A stretch of DNA of 64,000 bases, from the NCBI RefSeq assembly GCF_042434745.1, contig NZ_JBHLSS010000116.1. One strand, written 5' to 3'. Made by a program: the position numbers and the translations under genes. This document shows positions 34,165 through 43,107 of the stretch, piece after piece. This DNA comes from Azotobacter paspali (lineage in GTDB: Bacteria; Pseudomonadota; Gammaproteobacteria; Pseudomonadales; Pseudomonadaceae). The stretch's first letter is position 1. Each line of letters starts with the position of its first letter. Under the pieces are notes generated by a model. That model was not told the origin of the DNA, made no database searches, and was given only the letters and a program-made list of their open reading frames with translations.

Positions 34165-34428
34165 ATGAACGCACTGTCCAAGCCCTGGTTCGTCTACCTG
34201 GTGAGGGCCGCCAACGGTGCGCTCTACTGTGGCATCAGCGACGATCCGCAGCGACGCTTCGCCATGCATCGGAGCGGTCGCGGCGCCCGTTTCTTCCATA
34301 CCAGTCCGGCGCAGGCGCTAGTCTATGTCGAATCCTGTGCCGACAAGGGAGCGGCCTTACGCCGCGAGTGGGCGCTCAAGCGCCTGTCGAAGCCCGCCAA
34401 GGAAGCCCTGGTGGCCGCCGCCCCGTAG
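34165..34428 (+). CDS. GIY-YIG domain protein (UPF0213/YhbQ-like)
   Basis: An 87-residue single-domain GIY-YIG nuclease-fold protein. WFVYLVRAANGALYCGISDD carries the Tyr-Val-Tyr...Cys-Gly-Ile variant of the motif, RRFAMHRSGRGARF the conserved Arg/His, and EWALKRLSKPAKEALV the C-terminal helix. Members of this group have unclear nuclease activity; E. coli YhbQ relatives are linked to DNA repair. It lies 30 bases before the GST gene. Confidence 0.92.
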   Translation: MNALSKPWFVYLVRAANGALYCGISDDPQRRFAMHRSGRGARFFHTSPAQALVYVESCADKGAALRREWALKRLSKPAKEALVAAAP

Positions 34429-34458
34429 CCCATTGATTTGCCTGCGGAGAAAGCCGCG

Positions 34459-35394
34459 ATGCACGAGCCCGTCCTGCACCATTACCCGAGTTCGCCGTTC
34501 GCCGAGAAAATACGCCTGATCCTCGGCTTCAAGCAGTTGTCGTGGCGCTCGGTGATCGTTCCTCGGGTGATGCCCAAGCCCGATCTTCTGCCCCTGACCG
34601 GCGGCTACCGGCGTACGCCGGTGCTGCAGATCGGTGCCGACGTCTACTGCGACAGCGCGCTGATCGCCCGTCGCCTGGAGGCGGAACGGGTTCTCCCGAC
34701 GCTGTTTCCCGAACAGCAAGCATTCAATGTCGCCGGTCTCGCCGCCTGGGCCGACGAATTCTTTTTCCTGCATACGGTGGCCCTGGCCTTCCAGCCCGAG
34801 GCGGTCGCCCAGCGTTTCGCCCAGTCGCCGCCGGGCGAACTCAAGGCCTTCGTCGAAGACCGGGCGGCGCTGTTCAGTGGCGGTACCTTCGAGCGCCTGC
34901 CGCTGGAGCAGGCCCGCCAGCAGTGGCCGACCCTGATGGCCCGCCTGCAGCGGCAACTGGAGCGCGCGGACGGCGACTACCTGTTCGGCGAACCCTCGTT
35001 GGCCGATTTTGCCGTGGCCCATTCCCTCTGGCTGCTGCGCGCCATGCCGTTGACCACCGCCTTGGTCGACGCCTGGCCGGCGGTGGCCGCCTGGCTCGAC
35101 CGGGTGCTCGGCTTCGGCCATGGCTCCTTCAGCGGATTGTCCGCCGCCGATGCTATCGATATCGCTCGCGCGGCGATTCCCGCGCCGTTGCCGAACGAGC
35201 CTTCCATCGAGGGCGGCGACTGGCGCGTCGGCCAGCGGGTGGCCGTCGCCGCCACCGATTACGGTGTCGAGCCGCTGGAGGGCGAATTGCTGCACGCCGG
35301 GTTCGAGGAACTGATCCTGCGTCGCGAGGACCCGCGGGCCGGGGCGCTGCACGTGCACTTGCCGCGCCTGGGGTTTCGCATCGTCGGGCGCTGA
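34459..35394 (+). CDS. Glutathione S-transferase family protein
   Basis: A 311-residue protein with an N-terminal thioredoxin-fold GST domain (LHHYPSSPFAEKIRLILGFK, then GYRRTPVLQIGADVYCDSALIARRL) and a helical C-terminal domain (about 95-220, FGEPSLADFAVAHSLW). A further C-terminal stretch of about 90 residues (DWRVGQRVAVAATDYGVEPL) is an added beta-rich domain seen in some Pseudomonas homologues. Start at the ATG at 34459 after GGAG; an upstream in-frame TTG is less likely. Substrate unknown. Confidence 0.88.
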   Translation: MHEPVLHHYPSSPFAEKIRLILGFKQLSWRSVIVPRVMPKPDLLPLTGGYRRTPVLQIGADVYCDSALIARRLEAERVLPTLFPEQQAFNVAGLAAWADEFFFLHTVALAFQPEAVAQRFAQSPPGELKAFVEDRAALFSGGTFERLPLEQARQQWPTLMARLQRQLERADGDYLFGEPSLADFAVAHSLWLLRAMPLTTALVDAWPAVAAWLDRVLGFGHGSFSGLSAADAIDIARAAIPAPLPNEPSIEGGDWRVGQRVAVAATDYGVEPLEGELLHAGFEELILRREDPRAGALHVHLPRLGFRIVGR

Positions 35395-35911
35395 GTTCGA
35401 TCGCGCAGGGCGAAAAGATATCGGCGATACGCGGGAAACCCGCTGTTCCGGGTCCGTGAATGGCGGTGGCGGGTAAAAAATCCGTCCCGCGGCATCGGGC
35501 GCCCGCATTTGCAGGTCCCTCGCAGGCTCGCTGCCTGTCCGGGCAGCGCTGGCGGAGCTTGTGGGAAGCCGGGGGCGACAAGGATGACAAGACGATCGGC
35601 AGAGCCGTCCGTGGCCCGCCGGGATGCTTGTCCGACGGATCTTGGCCGCGCAGCCGGGCGAGACTGTCCAGGACGAACTCCGGCTGCTGATCGGCGGGGA
35701 TCTCGACGAAGTGGAACTGCCCTTGATCGAGGGCTGGCAGGTCGCCGCCTTTCCACGGGACGGCGACCACATCCACGCCGCTCGATCACGCCGCGGGCGG
35801 CGGCGGCCTTGTCCAGTCCGAAGTGGTGTGCCGGGTCGCCGTCCAGCGGTGCACAGGCAGGTGTCGAGGAGCGCATCGGGCAGGCACGGCGCGGGCATTC
35901 TTCGCGCTGGC
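35395..35911. other. Gap between GST and ndpA, with coding remnant
   Basis: About 517 bases with no intact gene. The minus strand from 35876 to about 35625 has protein-like sequence split between two frames (listed separately). The rest shows no structure. Confidence 0.5.
35625..35876 (-). pseudogene. Possible frameshifted small gene
   Basis: From the ATG at 35876 one frame reads PLDGDPAHHFGLDKAAAARG and on to VIERRG; around 35770 the protein-like sequence moves to another frame, VDVVAVPWKGGDLPALDQ, then FHFVEIPADQQPEFVLDSLA. Joined, this would be a protein of roughly 85 residues. The second part then runs on without a nearby stop. I do not recognise a family. Coding-like composition is the only support; it may be a decayed gene or a sequencing indel. 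Confidence 0.3.
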
Positions 35912-36925
35912 TTACTGGCCGTCCTTGCGGCGCTTGAGCTGGTCCTTCAACTGGCTCGGCACTTGGCGGATGGTCAGGGTGTCGTGCTCCTCGTCGTATT
36001 CGATTCGCGAACCCAGCAGGTGCGCCTCGAAGCTGATCGACAGGCCCTCGGCGCGGCCGGTGAAGCGGCGGAACTGGTTGAGGGTGCGCTTGTCCGGCGG
36101 GATTTCCGGCGACAAGCCGTAGTCCTTGTTGCGGATGTGTTCGTAGAAGGCGCGCGGGCGCTCCTCGTCGATCAGCCCGGACAGTTCTTCCAGGGCGATC
36201 GGCGCGCCGAGGCGGGCCTGGGTGCTGGCGTAGTCGACCAGTGCGCTGGTCTTCTCGCGGGCCTCTTCCTCGGCCAGGTCCTCGCTCTCGACGAAGTCGC
36301 TGAAGGCCTTGAGCAGGGTGCGCGTCTCGCCGGGTGCGTCGATGCCCTCGCGACAGCCGATGAAGTCGCGGAAGTAGTCCGAGACCTTCTTGCCATTCTT
36401 GCCCTTGATGAAGGAGATGTACTGCTTCGACTGCCGGTTGTTGCGCCACTCGGAGAGGTTGATCCGCGCCGCTAGGTGCAGTTGGGCGAGATCCAGGTGC
36501 TTGGCCGGCGCCACCTCCAGGGTCTCGGTGACGGTCACCCCTTCGCTGTGGTGGAGCAAGGCGATGGCCAGGTACTCGGTCATGCCCTGCTGGTAGTGGG
36601 CGAACAGCACGTGGCCGCCGCTGGACAGGTTGGACTCCTCCATCAGCGTCTTCAGGTGCTCCACGGCCTGGCAACTGAACGCGGCGAAACTCTGCGCACC
36701 CTCCAGGTAGGCGCCCAGCCAGCCGCTGAAGGGGTAGGCGCCGGACTCTTCCTGGAACAGTCCCCAGGCCTTGCCCTGCTTGGCGTTATAGCTGTCGTTG
36801 AGGTCGACGAGCAGGTTCTCCAGGGCCTGCGACTCGGCCAGCTCGGAATCGCGGGCGTGCAGCACGGCGGGGCTGCCGTCGGGTTTCTTCTCGATCAGAT
36901 GAACGATGCAGTGGCGTATCGGCAC
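35912..36925 (-). CDS. ndpA: Nucleoid-associated protein NdpA/YejK
   Basis: A 337-residue nucleoid protein. The start MPIRHCIVHLIEKKPDG and the blocks GGHVLFAHYQQGMTEYLAIALLHH, QYISFIKGKNGKKVSDYFRDFIG and IPPDKRTLNQFRRF are typical of the family. In E. coli YejK copurifies with nucleoids and binds topoisomerase IV/gyrase. Normal length. It is probably monocistronic, with a small membrane protein gene upstream on the same strand. Confidence 0.95.
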   Translation of the reverse strand: MPIRHCIVHLIEKKPDGSPAVLHARDSELAESQALENLLVDLNDSYNAKQGKAWGLFQEESGAYPFSGWLGAYLEGAQSFAAFSCQAVEHLKTLMEESNLSSGGHVLFAHYQQGMTEYLAIALLHHSEGVTVTETLEVAPAKHLDLAQLHLAARINLSEWRNNRQSKQYISFIKGKNGKKVSDYFRDFIGCREGIDAPGETRTLLKAFSDFVESEDLAEEEAREKTSALVDYASTQARLGAPIALEELSGLIDEERPRAFYEHIRNKDYGLSPEIPPDKRTLNQFRRFTGRAEGLSISFEAHLLGSRIEYDEEHDTLTIRQVPSQLKDQLKRRKDGQ

Positions 36926-37100
36926 GGCGGTCTCGGGCGGTGAGAAAAGGATGCGGAAGTTTACCCGAGGCGGCAGGAAGAGGGCGGGGCGTCGTTGCGG
37001 CGAGGATGCGCGAAAGCGAAACGGGCGTGCGGTCCGGCTGGCGCCGGGGCGGACGATGCGCGGCGTGGAGCCCGCGTCCTGCGGGCTCTGGCGAGTATGT

Positions 37101-37313
37101 CTAGCGTCTTCTTCTCTTCGTGGCGCGTTCCAGCCGCTGCAGGCGTTCCCAGGCCTGCTGCTGCGCGGCGAATTCCTGACGGGTCCACAGGTCGTCCTGC
37201 GAACCGAGTCGATGTGGCGCCCTTGCTCGCGTCCAGCGATTCAGATACAGCCTCCGGCCAATCAGGGCGCAACCCAGTAGCGAAAGGATAATGGTGGTGC
37301 TGATCGTGAACAT
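37101..37313 (-). CDS. Small membrane-anchored hypothetical protein
   Basis: A 70-residue protein with an N-terminal membrane helix (TISTTIILSLLGCALIG) and a highly basic, helix-forming C-terminal half (AAQQQAWERLQRLERATKRR). The ATG at 37313 has GGAGAG seven bases upstream, and a longer frame lacks such a site. No known domain. The layout suggests a membrane-tethered coiled-coil or nucleic-acid-binding tail. Confidence 0.65.
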   Translation of the reverse strand: MFTISTTIILSLLGCALIGRRLYLNRWTRARAPHRLGSQDDLWTRQEFAAQQQAWERLQRLERATKRRRR

Positions 37314-37446
37314 TGTGCGCTCTCCGTTGCGGGATGTTCTGTAACTGTAGCAGGCGATCGCCGGGATTCGGGCGGATGCGCCGGCGCGCGGCCGGCGGCT
37401 CGTCGGGCGGGTTCCACGCCGCCCGGACGCTCCTGCCGGGGCGGAC

Positions 37447-38148
37447 TCAGGCAAGGGTCTCGGGGCTGCCTGGATAGCGCAATCTTTCGACCAGCGCCGG
37501 CAGTTCGCGCATGTCGTGCAGCAGATGCTCGACCCCCAGTTCACGCAGGATCTCGCCCTGTTCAGGAGGAATGTGGCTGGCGCCGAGGAAGCCGATCACT
37601 TGCATGCCGGCGGTGAGGGCAGCGGTGGCTCCAGTAGCGCTGTCTTCGACGACCAGGCAGCGTTGCGGCTCCACGCCCGCCGTGCCGGCCGCCAGCAGGT
37701 AGAGGTCGGGCGCCGGCTTGGGGCGCTTGACCAGGTCGGCGCCGAACACGCCTACATCGACCCGCTCGGTCAGCCCGGTGCGCTGCAGGGCGTGGTGCAC
37801 CGCCTCGCTCTGGCTGTTGGAGGCGACCGCCAGCGGCAGGTCGATCGCGTAGAGCGCTTCGCGCACGTGGGGGATGGCCTGCACCTCGGCGCGGATGGTC
37901 GCCTCGGCGCGGCGGCGCACGTTGAGGTGGAAGTCGGCCGGCAGGTCGAGGCCGAAATGCGCGGCGACCCGGGCGATGATGTCGCGGCTCTGCAGGCCGA
38001 AGGTACCGGCCAGCAGCACGTCCAGCTCGTGTTCCGGGACCAGTGCGGCGAGCGCCTCGCGGACCACGCGGCCAGTGATGATTTCACTGTCGATCAGCAC
38101 GCCGTCGCAATCGCAGATCAGTAGATCGATATGGCTGGTTCGGGTCAT
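37447..38148 (-). CDS. HAD-superfamily phosphatase (beta-phosphoglucomutase-like)
   Basis: A 233-residue HAD hydrolase of subfamily IA. Motif I is DCDGVLIDSE with nucleophile Asp13 and acid/base Asp15; motif II is ASNSQSEAVHHAL; the Lys is in VKRPKPAPDLYLLAA; motif III is CLVVEDSATG. The helical cap lies between motifs I and II. The ATG at 38148 follows AAGGGG. Sugar-phosphate or phosphoglycolate-like substrates are likely but cannot be specified. Confidence 0.92.
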   Translation of the reverse strand: MTRTSHIDLLICDCDGVLIDSEIITGRVVREALAALVPEHELDVLLAGTFGLQSRDIIARVAAHFGLDLPADFHLNVRRRAEATIRAEVQAIPHVREALYAIDLPLAVASNSQSEAVHHALQRTGLTERVDVGVFGADLVKRPKPAPDLYLLAAGTAGVEPQRCLVVEDSATGATAALTAGMQVIGFLGASHIPPEQGEILRELGVEHLLHDMRELPALVERLRYPGSPETLA

Positions 38149-38247
38149 ACGCAAGCCCCTTTGGCGAGTTCGTTTTTCAGTATCCGAAGACGGTGCGTGC
38201 ATATAACCCGGCCGGAGGGACAGTGCGCAAGACTCTTGGATGGCAGG

Positions 38248-39162
38248 CTAATCGGCGCGAGGCGTTTCCCAGGGTGGCTGCTGTTCGCCAGCGAGCCCGC
38301 GCGGCCGTTCGATCATGTAGCGCATATGCAGATGCAGGCTGTACAGCTTGTAGGAATAGGACAGCGGCAGCTCGACCCGGCCGAGGCGCTTTTCCATCTC
38401 TTGGAGGCTGGCGATTTCCTCCGCCTCGTGGCCGCGGATGCTGCCGTCGTGGATGCGCGCGTCGATCTCGTGCAGATGCCTGCACCATTTGTAGGTCCTC
38501 GCGCGCATGCGCCATTCGTAGAGCGGCGAGACGGGTTTGCCGAGCGGCAGCAGGATGGCCAGGGAGGGGATCGGCAGCACGATGTAGCGGTCGACCACCG
38601 AGGCGATGCGAAACGGCAAAAAGCGTTGCAGGTAGGGCAGGCCGCTGCGGTAGTGGCTATCGGCTTTTGGGGTCAGGGGAAAGCCGCTCGGTTCGGGACG
38701 CGGGAAGCCGCCCGGCGAGTCGGCGAGCCGGCCGATGCGCACGGCCAGGTTCCAGCGGTCCTCGATGAGGTCGACCTGGCTGTCGGTCAGGCCCAGTTCG
38801 ATGCGTACCGCCGGATGACGGCGGGCGAAGGCCGGCAGCAGCGGAGCGATGAAGCGGTTGCCGAAGCTCGGCGGCACGTTCATGCGCAGCAGGCCGCTGG
38901 CCTCGACCCGCTGCGAGAGCAGCGCCGCCTCGGCCTCGTCGAGTTCGCCGAAAAGGCGCTGGCAGGTGTCCAGGTACTGGTTGCCGGCGTCGGTGAGGAC
39001 CAGGCGCCGAGTGCTGCGCTGGAACAGCTTGAGGCCGAGACGCCGTTCCAGGGCGTCCAAGTGCTTGGTCGCCATGGCTGGCGACATCTCCAGTTGACGG
39101 GCGGCGGCGGACAGGCTGGCGGCGTGGATGAAGACGCGCATGCCGGTGATGCGGTCGAGCAT
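38248..39162 (-). CDS. LysR N-terminus fused to a TAXI-TRAP transporter C-terminus (chimera)
   Basis: A 304-residue frame. Residues 1-148 are a LysR regulator: HTH with SLSAAARQLEMSPAMATKHL, RSTRRLVLTDAG, then the first part of the effector domain (GLTDSQVDLIEDRWNLAVRI). From about 163 the sequence changes to the C-terminal part of a TAXI-type TRAP solute-binding protein: PKADSHYRSGLPYLQRFLPF, a membrane helix (about 192-208) and the cytoplasmic tail LYEWRMRARTYKWCRHLHEI. The join (about 38670-38715) is in frame. Most likely a deletion fused two genes. It diverges from the dioxygenase gene it may once have regulated. No strong Shine-Dalgarno. Confidence 0.75.
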   Translation of the reverse strand: MLDRITGMRVFIHAASLSAAARQLEMSPAMATKHLDALERRLGLKLFQRSTRRLVLTDAGNQYLDTCQRLFGELDEAEAALLSQRVEASGLLRMNVPPSFGNRFIAPLLPAFARRHPAVRIELGLTDSQVDLIEDRWNLAVRIGRLADSPGGFPRPEPSGFPLTPKADSHYRSGLPYLQRFLPFRIASVVDRYIVLPIPSLAILLPLGKPVSPLYEWRMRARTYKWCRHLHEIDARIHDGSIRGHEAEEIASLQEMEKRLGRVELPLSYSYKLYSLHLHMRYMIERPRGLAGEQQPPWETPRAD

Positions 39163-39267
39163 GGGGATTTTTTGCTGTCGGTGAGAACTGCTGCTGGGGA
39201 CTGGCAGATTATCCGTTGCCAGGCACAGGTCCATACTCCCTGCATCCGCCGTCGATGGAGTCTGCCC

Positions 39268-40080
39268 ATGTTCGCCCGCGAAACCATCCAGCCGACCCTG
39301 TTCGTGCCCCATGGGGCCGGCCCCTGTTTTTTCATGGACTGGAGTCCGCCGGATGCCTGGAACGCCATGGCCGCCTTCCTGCGCGGCATCGCCGGCACGC
39401 TGGCGCGGCCGCCGCGGGCGATCCTGATGGTCTCGGCGCACTGGCTGGAAGCGGAGTTCGCCGTCGGCACCGGCCGTCAGCCGGAGCTGATCTACGATTA
39501 CTACGGCTTTCCGCCGCACACCTACGAGCTGCGTTATCCCGCGCTCGGCGATCCGGCGCTGGCCGCGGAAGTCGCCGGTCTGCTCGGCGCGGCCGATCTG
39601 CCCTGCCGGCAGGATGCGCAACGTGGCTTCGATCACGGCATGTTCATTCCGCTGAAGCTGATATTTCCCGCCGCCGACATCCCGGTGGTGCAATTGTCGC
39701 TGCGCCGGGATCTCGACCCCCAGGCGCATTTCGACGCCGGCCGCGCGCTGGCGCCGTTGCGCGAGGAGGGCGTGCTGATCGTCGGCAGCGGCATGAGCTT
39801 CCACAACATGCGCGGCTACGGCGACCCGCGCTTCGCGCCGGTGTCCGACGAGTTCGACCAGTGGTTGACCGCCACGGTCGAGGCCGGACCCGCCGAGCGC
39901 GCGGCGCGTCTGGCATGCTGGGACGCGGCGCCGGCGGCGCGGCTGTGCCATCCGCCGCGCGCCGAGGAACACCTGCTGCCGCTCATGACGGTCGCCGGCG
40001 CGGCGGCCGAGGGGCACGGCCGGCGGGTGTTCTCCGACCGGGTGATGGAAACCACCCTGTCCGCTTTCCGTTTCGACTGA
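39268..40080 (+). CDS. Class III (LigB/DODA-type) extradiol dioxygenase
   Basis: A 270-residue non-heme iron dioxygenase-fold protein. Iron-ligand histidines are in VPHGAGP (His15), VSAHW and FDHGMFIPL, with YYGFPPHTYELRYPA and VGSGMSFHNM completing the DODA/YgiD pattern. YgiD relatives open catecholic rings such as DOPA. The ATG at 39268 follows GGAG. It is followed at 26 bases by an SDR gene and is divergent from the LysR chimera, a common regulator-target layout. Confidence 0.92.
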   Translation: MFARETIQPTLFVPHGAGPCFFMDWSPPDAWNAMAAFLRGIAGTLARPPRAILMVSAHWLEAEFAVGTGRQPELIYDYYGFPPHTYELRYPALGDPALAAEVAGLLGAADLPCRQDAQRGFDHGMFIPLKLIFPAADIPVVQLSLRRDLDPQAHFDAGRALAPLREEGVLIVGSGMSFHNMRGYGDPRFAPVSDEFDQWLTATVEAGPAERAARLACWDAAPAARLCHPPRAEEHLLPLMTVAGAAAEGHGRRVFSDRVMETTLSAFRFD

Positions 40081-40106
40081 ACCATCGATAATTCAAGGAG
40101 ATTCGC

Positions 40107-40901
<795 letters not shown>

Positions 40902-40951
40902 TATTCATCCACTGGCCGGCTTGCCCGGCCGACATGCCAAGGAGTGCCGCC

Positions 40952-41269
40952 ATGTCCGTTTCATCCGTGCACATCGCCACGCAAGACCCGTCCCGCCTGA
41001 TCCGACGCCTGTGCAAGCACTGGGCGCACAAGTATCCGGTCAGCTTCGACGAGCGGCAGGGCGAGATCCAGCTCGCCCTGGGCCACTGCCTGCTGCGGGC
41101 AAGCGACGGGCTGCTGGATGTGCGCCTGCAGGCGAGCGACGCCGAACAGGCCTCGTTCTTCCGCCAGGTGGTCGCCGAGCACCTGCAGCGAATGGCCGGT
41201 GGCGAAACGCTGGATTTCGTCTGGCGCGACGACGAAGCCGGGATCGCGCCCGGCGAGGGAAAGGATTGA
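40952..41269 (+). CDS. DUF2218 protein
   Basis: A 105-residue cytoplasmic protein of DUF2218. SLSRLIRRLCKHWAHK-type start (DPSRLIRRLCKHWAHKYPVS) and GLLDVRLQASDAEQ, then VVAEHLQRMAGGE are characteristic. AAGGAG is seven bases before the ATG at 40952. Function unknown; family members accompany siderophore or redox genes. Cytochrome b561 follows 11 bases later. Confidence 0.88.
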   Translation: MSVSSVHIATQDPSRLIRRLCKHWAHKYPVSFDERQGEIQLALGHCLLRASDGLLDVRLQASDAEQASFFRQVVAEHLQRMAGGETLDFVWRDDEAGIAPGEGKD

Positions 41270-41280
41270 GGAGCGAAAAA

Positions 41281-41805
41281 ATGTTCGATTCGAAGAGCCG
41301 TTACGGCGCCATCACCCGGCTCCTGCACTGGTCCATGGCCGTCCTGATTCTCTGGCAGTTCCTCAAGCTGGGCGACCGGATCGCCGACGGCGAGCACTGG
41401 GTAGGCCGGACCCTAGTCCCCTGGCACATTTCCATCGGCGCGTTGCTGTTGGTGCTGGTCGTGTTGCGCGTGCTCTGGGCCCTGGGCCAGCGGCACCGGC
41501 GGCCGCCGCACCAGGGGCCCGGCGCGCTGCTGGTCAAGGGCGGCCACTTTCTGCTGTACGCCAGCATGCTGCTGATGCCGCTCAGCGGCCTGCTGCTGAT
41601 GCTCGGCAAGGGTTACGGTCTGAAGGTCTTCGGCGTCCAACTGGTCGCCAAGAGCGGGCTGGAAACCGGCTGGCTCGCGGCTCTGGGCAGCCTGCATGCG
41701 CCGCTCTCCTGGCTGTTGCTGGCGCTGATCCTCGGGCATGTCGGCGCCGCGCTGTTCCATCATTTGGTCAAGGACGACGACACCCTGCGACGCATGGCCG
41801 GCTGA
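41281..41805 (+). CDS. Cytochrome b561 family protein
   Basis: A 174-residue inner-membrane diheme cytochrome b with four helices. Heme-ligand histidines fit RLLHWSMAVLI, PWHISIGALLL, GGHFLLYASML and LHAPLSWLLLALILGHV. Such proteins pass electrons from quinol, and E. coli CybB acts as a superoxide oxidase. It begins 11 bases after the DUF2218 gene, so likely in one transcript with it. Confidence 0.92.
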   Translation: MFDSKSRYGAITRLLHWSMAVLILWQFLKLGDRIADGEHWVGRTLVPWHISIGALLLVLVVLRVLWALGQRHRRPPHQGPGALLVKGGHFLLYASMLLMPLSGLLLMLGKGYGLKVFGVQLVAKSGLETGWLAALGSLHAPLSWLLLALILGHVGAALFHHLVKDDDTLRRMAG

Positions 41806-41886
41806 TTCCGGCAGACACCCACGGGCTTGCCAGCCGGGGTGCGGAGGTGCCAAGGTTCGCCGCCTTCTTTCGGACGACGGACCTCC

Positions 41887-43107
41887 ATGCGCCTCCTGCA
41901 CACCTCCGACTGGCACCTCGGCCAGCACTTCATGGGCAAGACTCGTCAGGCCGAGCACCGGGCCTTCTGCGATTGGCTCGTCGAGCGGGTGCGCGAGCAC
42001 GCGGTCGACGCGCTGATCGTCGCCGGCGACCTGTTCGACAGCGGCGCGCCGCCCAGTTATGCCCGCGAGCAATACAACCGCTTCATCGTCGCGCTGCGCG
42101 CGACCGGTGCCCGTCTGGTAGTGCTCGGTGGCAACCACGATTCGGTGGCCATGCTCGGCGAGTCGCGCGGTCTTCTGGCCTGCCTAGACACCTGGGTGAT
42201 TCCGGGCGTGGCGGCGGACCCGGCCGAGCAGCTCCTGTTGTTGCCGCGGCGCGACGGTGCGCCGGGCGCGTTGCTCTGCGCCATCCCCTTCATCCGTCCG
42301 CGCGACGTGCTGAAAAGCGAGGCCGGGCAGAGCGCGGACGCCAAGCTGCAGGCGCTGCAGGTGGCGATCCGCGAACACTACCGGGCGCTGTTCGCCCTCG
42401 CCGAGGCGCGTCGCCGCGAGCTGGGCGGCGCCCTGCCGATCGTCGCCACGGGGCATTTGACCACCGTCGGCGCCAGTGCCAGCGAATCGGTGCGGGAGAT
42501 CTATGTCGGCAGCCTGGAGGCCTTCCCGATCGATGCCTTCCCGCCGGCGGCCTATGTCGCCCTCGGCCATATCCATCGCCCGCAGCGAGTCGCCGGGCTG
42601 GAGCACATCCGCTACAGCGGCTCGCCGATCCCGCTGTCCTTCGACGAGGCGCGCCAGCGCAAGGAGGTGTTGCTGGTCGACCTGGGCGAGGACGGCCTCG
42701 AAGCGGTGACGCCGCTGCCGGTGCCCCGTTTTCAGCCGCTGCTCACGCTGCGCGGCAGCCTCGCCGAACTGGCCGGCGCCGTCGTCGAGGCAGCCGCCGA
42801 GGGCAGCGCCGAGCGTCCGGCGTGGTTGGAGGTCCGGGTCGTCGCCGACGAGCACCTGCCCGACCTGCCGGCGCGCGTCGCCGCCCTCTGTGCGGGGCTG
42901 CCGGTGGAGGTGCTGCGCATCCGCCGCGAGCGCGGCGACGCAGTCGCCCGCCTGTGCCGCGAGGCACGGGAAACCCTCGACGAACTGAGCCCCGAGGAAG
43001 TGTTCGAACAGCGCCTGGCCAGCGCGGCACTGGACGAGGCGCTGGCCGGGCGCCTGCGCGGCCTGCACCGCCAGGTGCTCGACGAACTGCGCGAGGAGCG
43101 GGCGTGA
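41887..43107 (+). CDS. sbcD: SbcD, nuclease subunit of SbcCD
   Basis: A 406-residue Mre11-type metallophosphoesterase nuclease. MRLLHTSDWHLG (Asp8, His10), VAGDLFDSG, LGGNHDSV, ATGHLTTVG and ALGHIHRPQ supply the metal and catalytic residues. With SbcC it cleaves hairpins and protein-blocked DNA ends. The ATG at 41887 opens at the family-typical start. It overlaps sbcC through GTGA, giving translational coupling. Confidence 0.97.
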   Translation: MRLLHTSDWHLGQHFMGKTRQAEHRAFCDWLVERVREHAVDALIVAGDLFDSGAPPSYAREQYNRFIVALRATGARLVVLGGNHDSVAMLGESRGLLACLDTWVIPGVAADPAEQLLLLPRRDGAPGALLCAIPFIRPRDVLKSEAGQSADAKLQALQVAIREHYRALFALAEARRRELGGALPIVATGHLTTVGASASESVREIYVGSLEAFPIDAFPPAAYVALGHIHRPQRVAGLEHIRYSGSPIPLSFDEARQRKEVLLVDLGEDGLEAVTPLPVPRFQPLLTLRGSLAELAGAVVEAAAEGSAERPAWLEVRVVADEHLPDLPARVAALCAGLPVEVLRIRRERGDAVARLCREARETLDELSPEEVFEQRLASAALDEALAGRLRGLHRQVLDELREERA

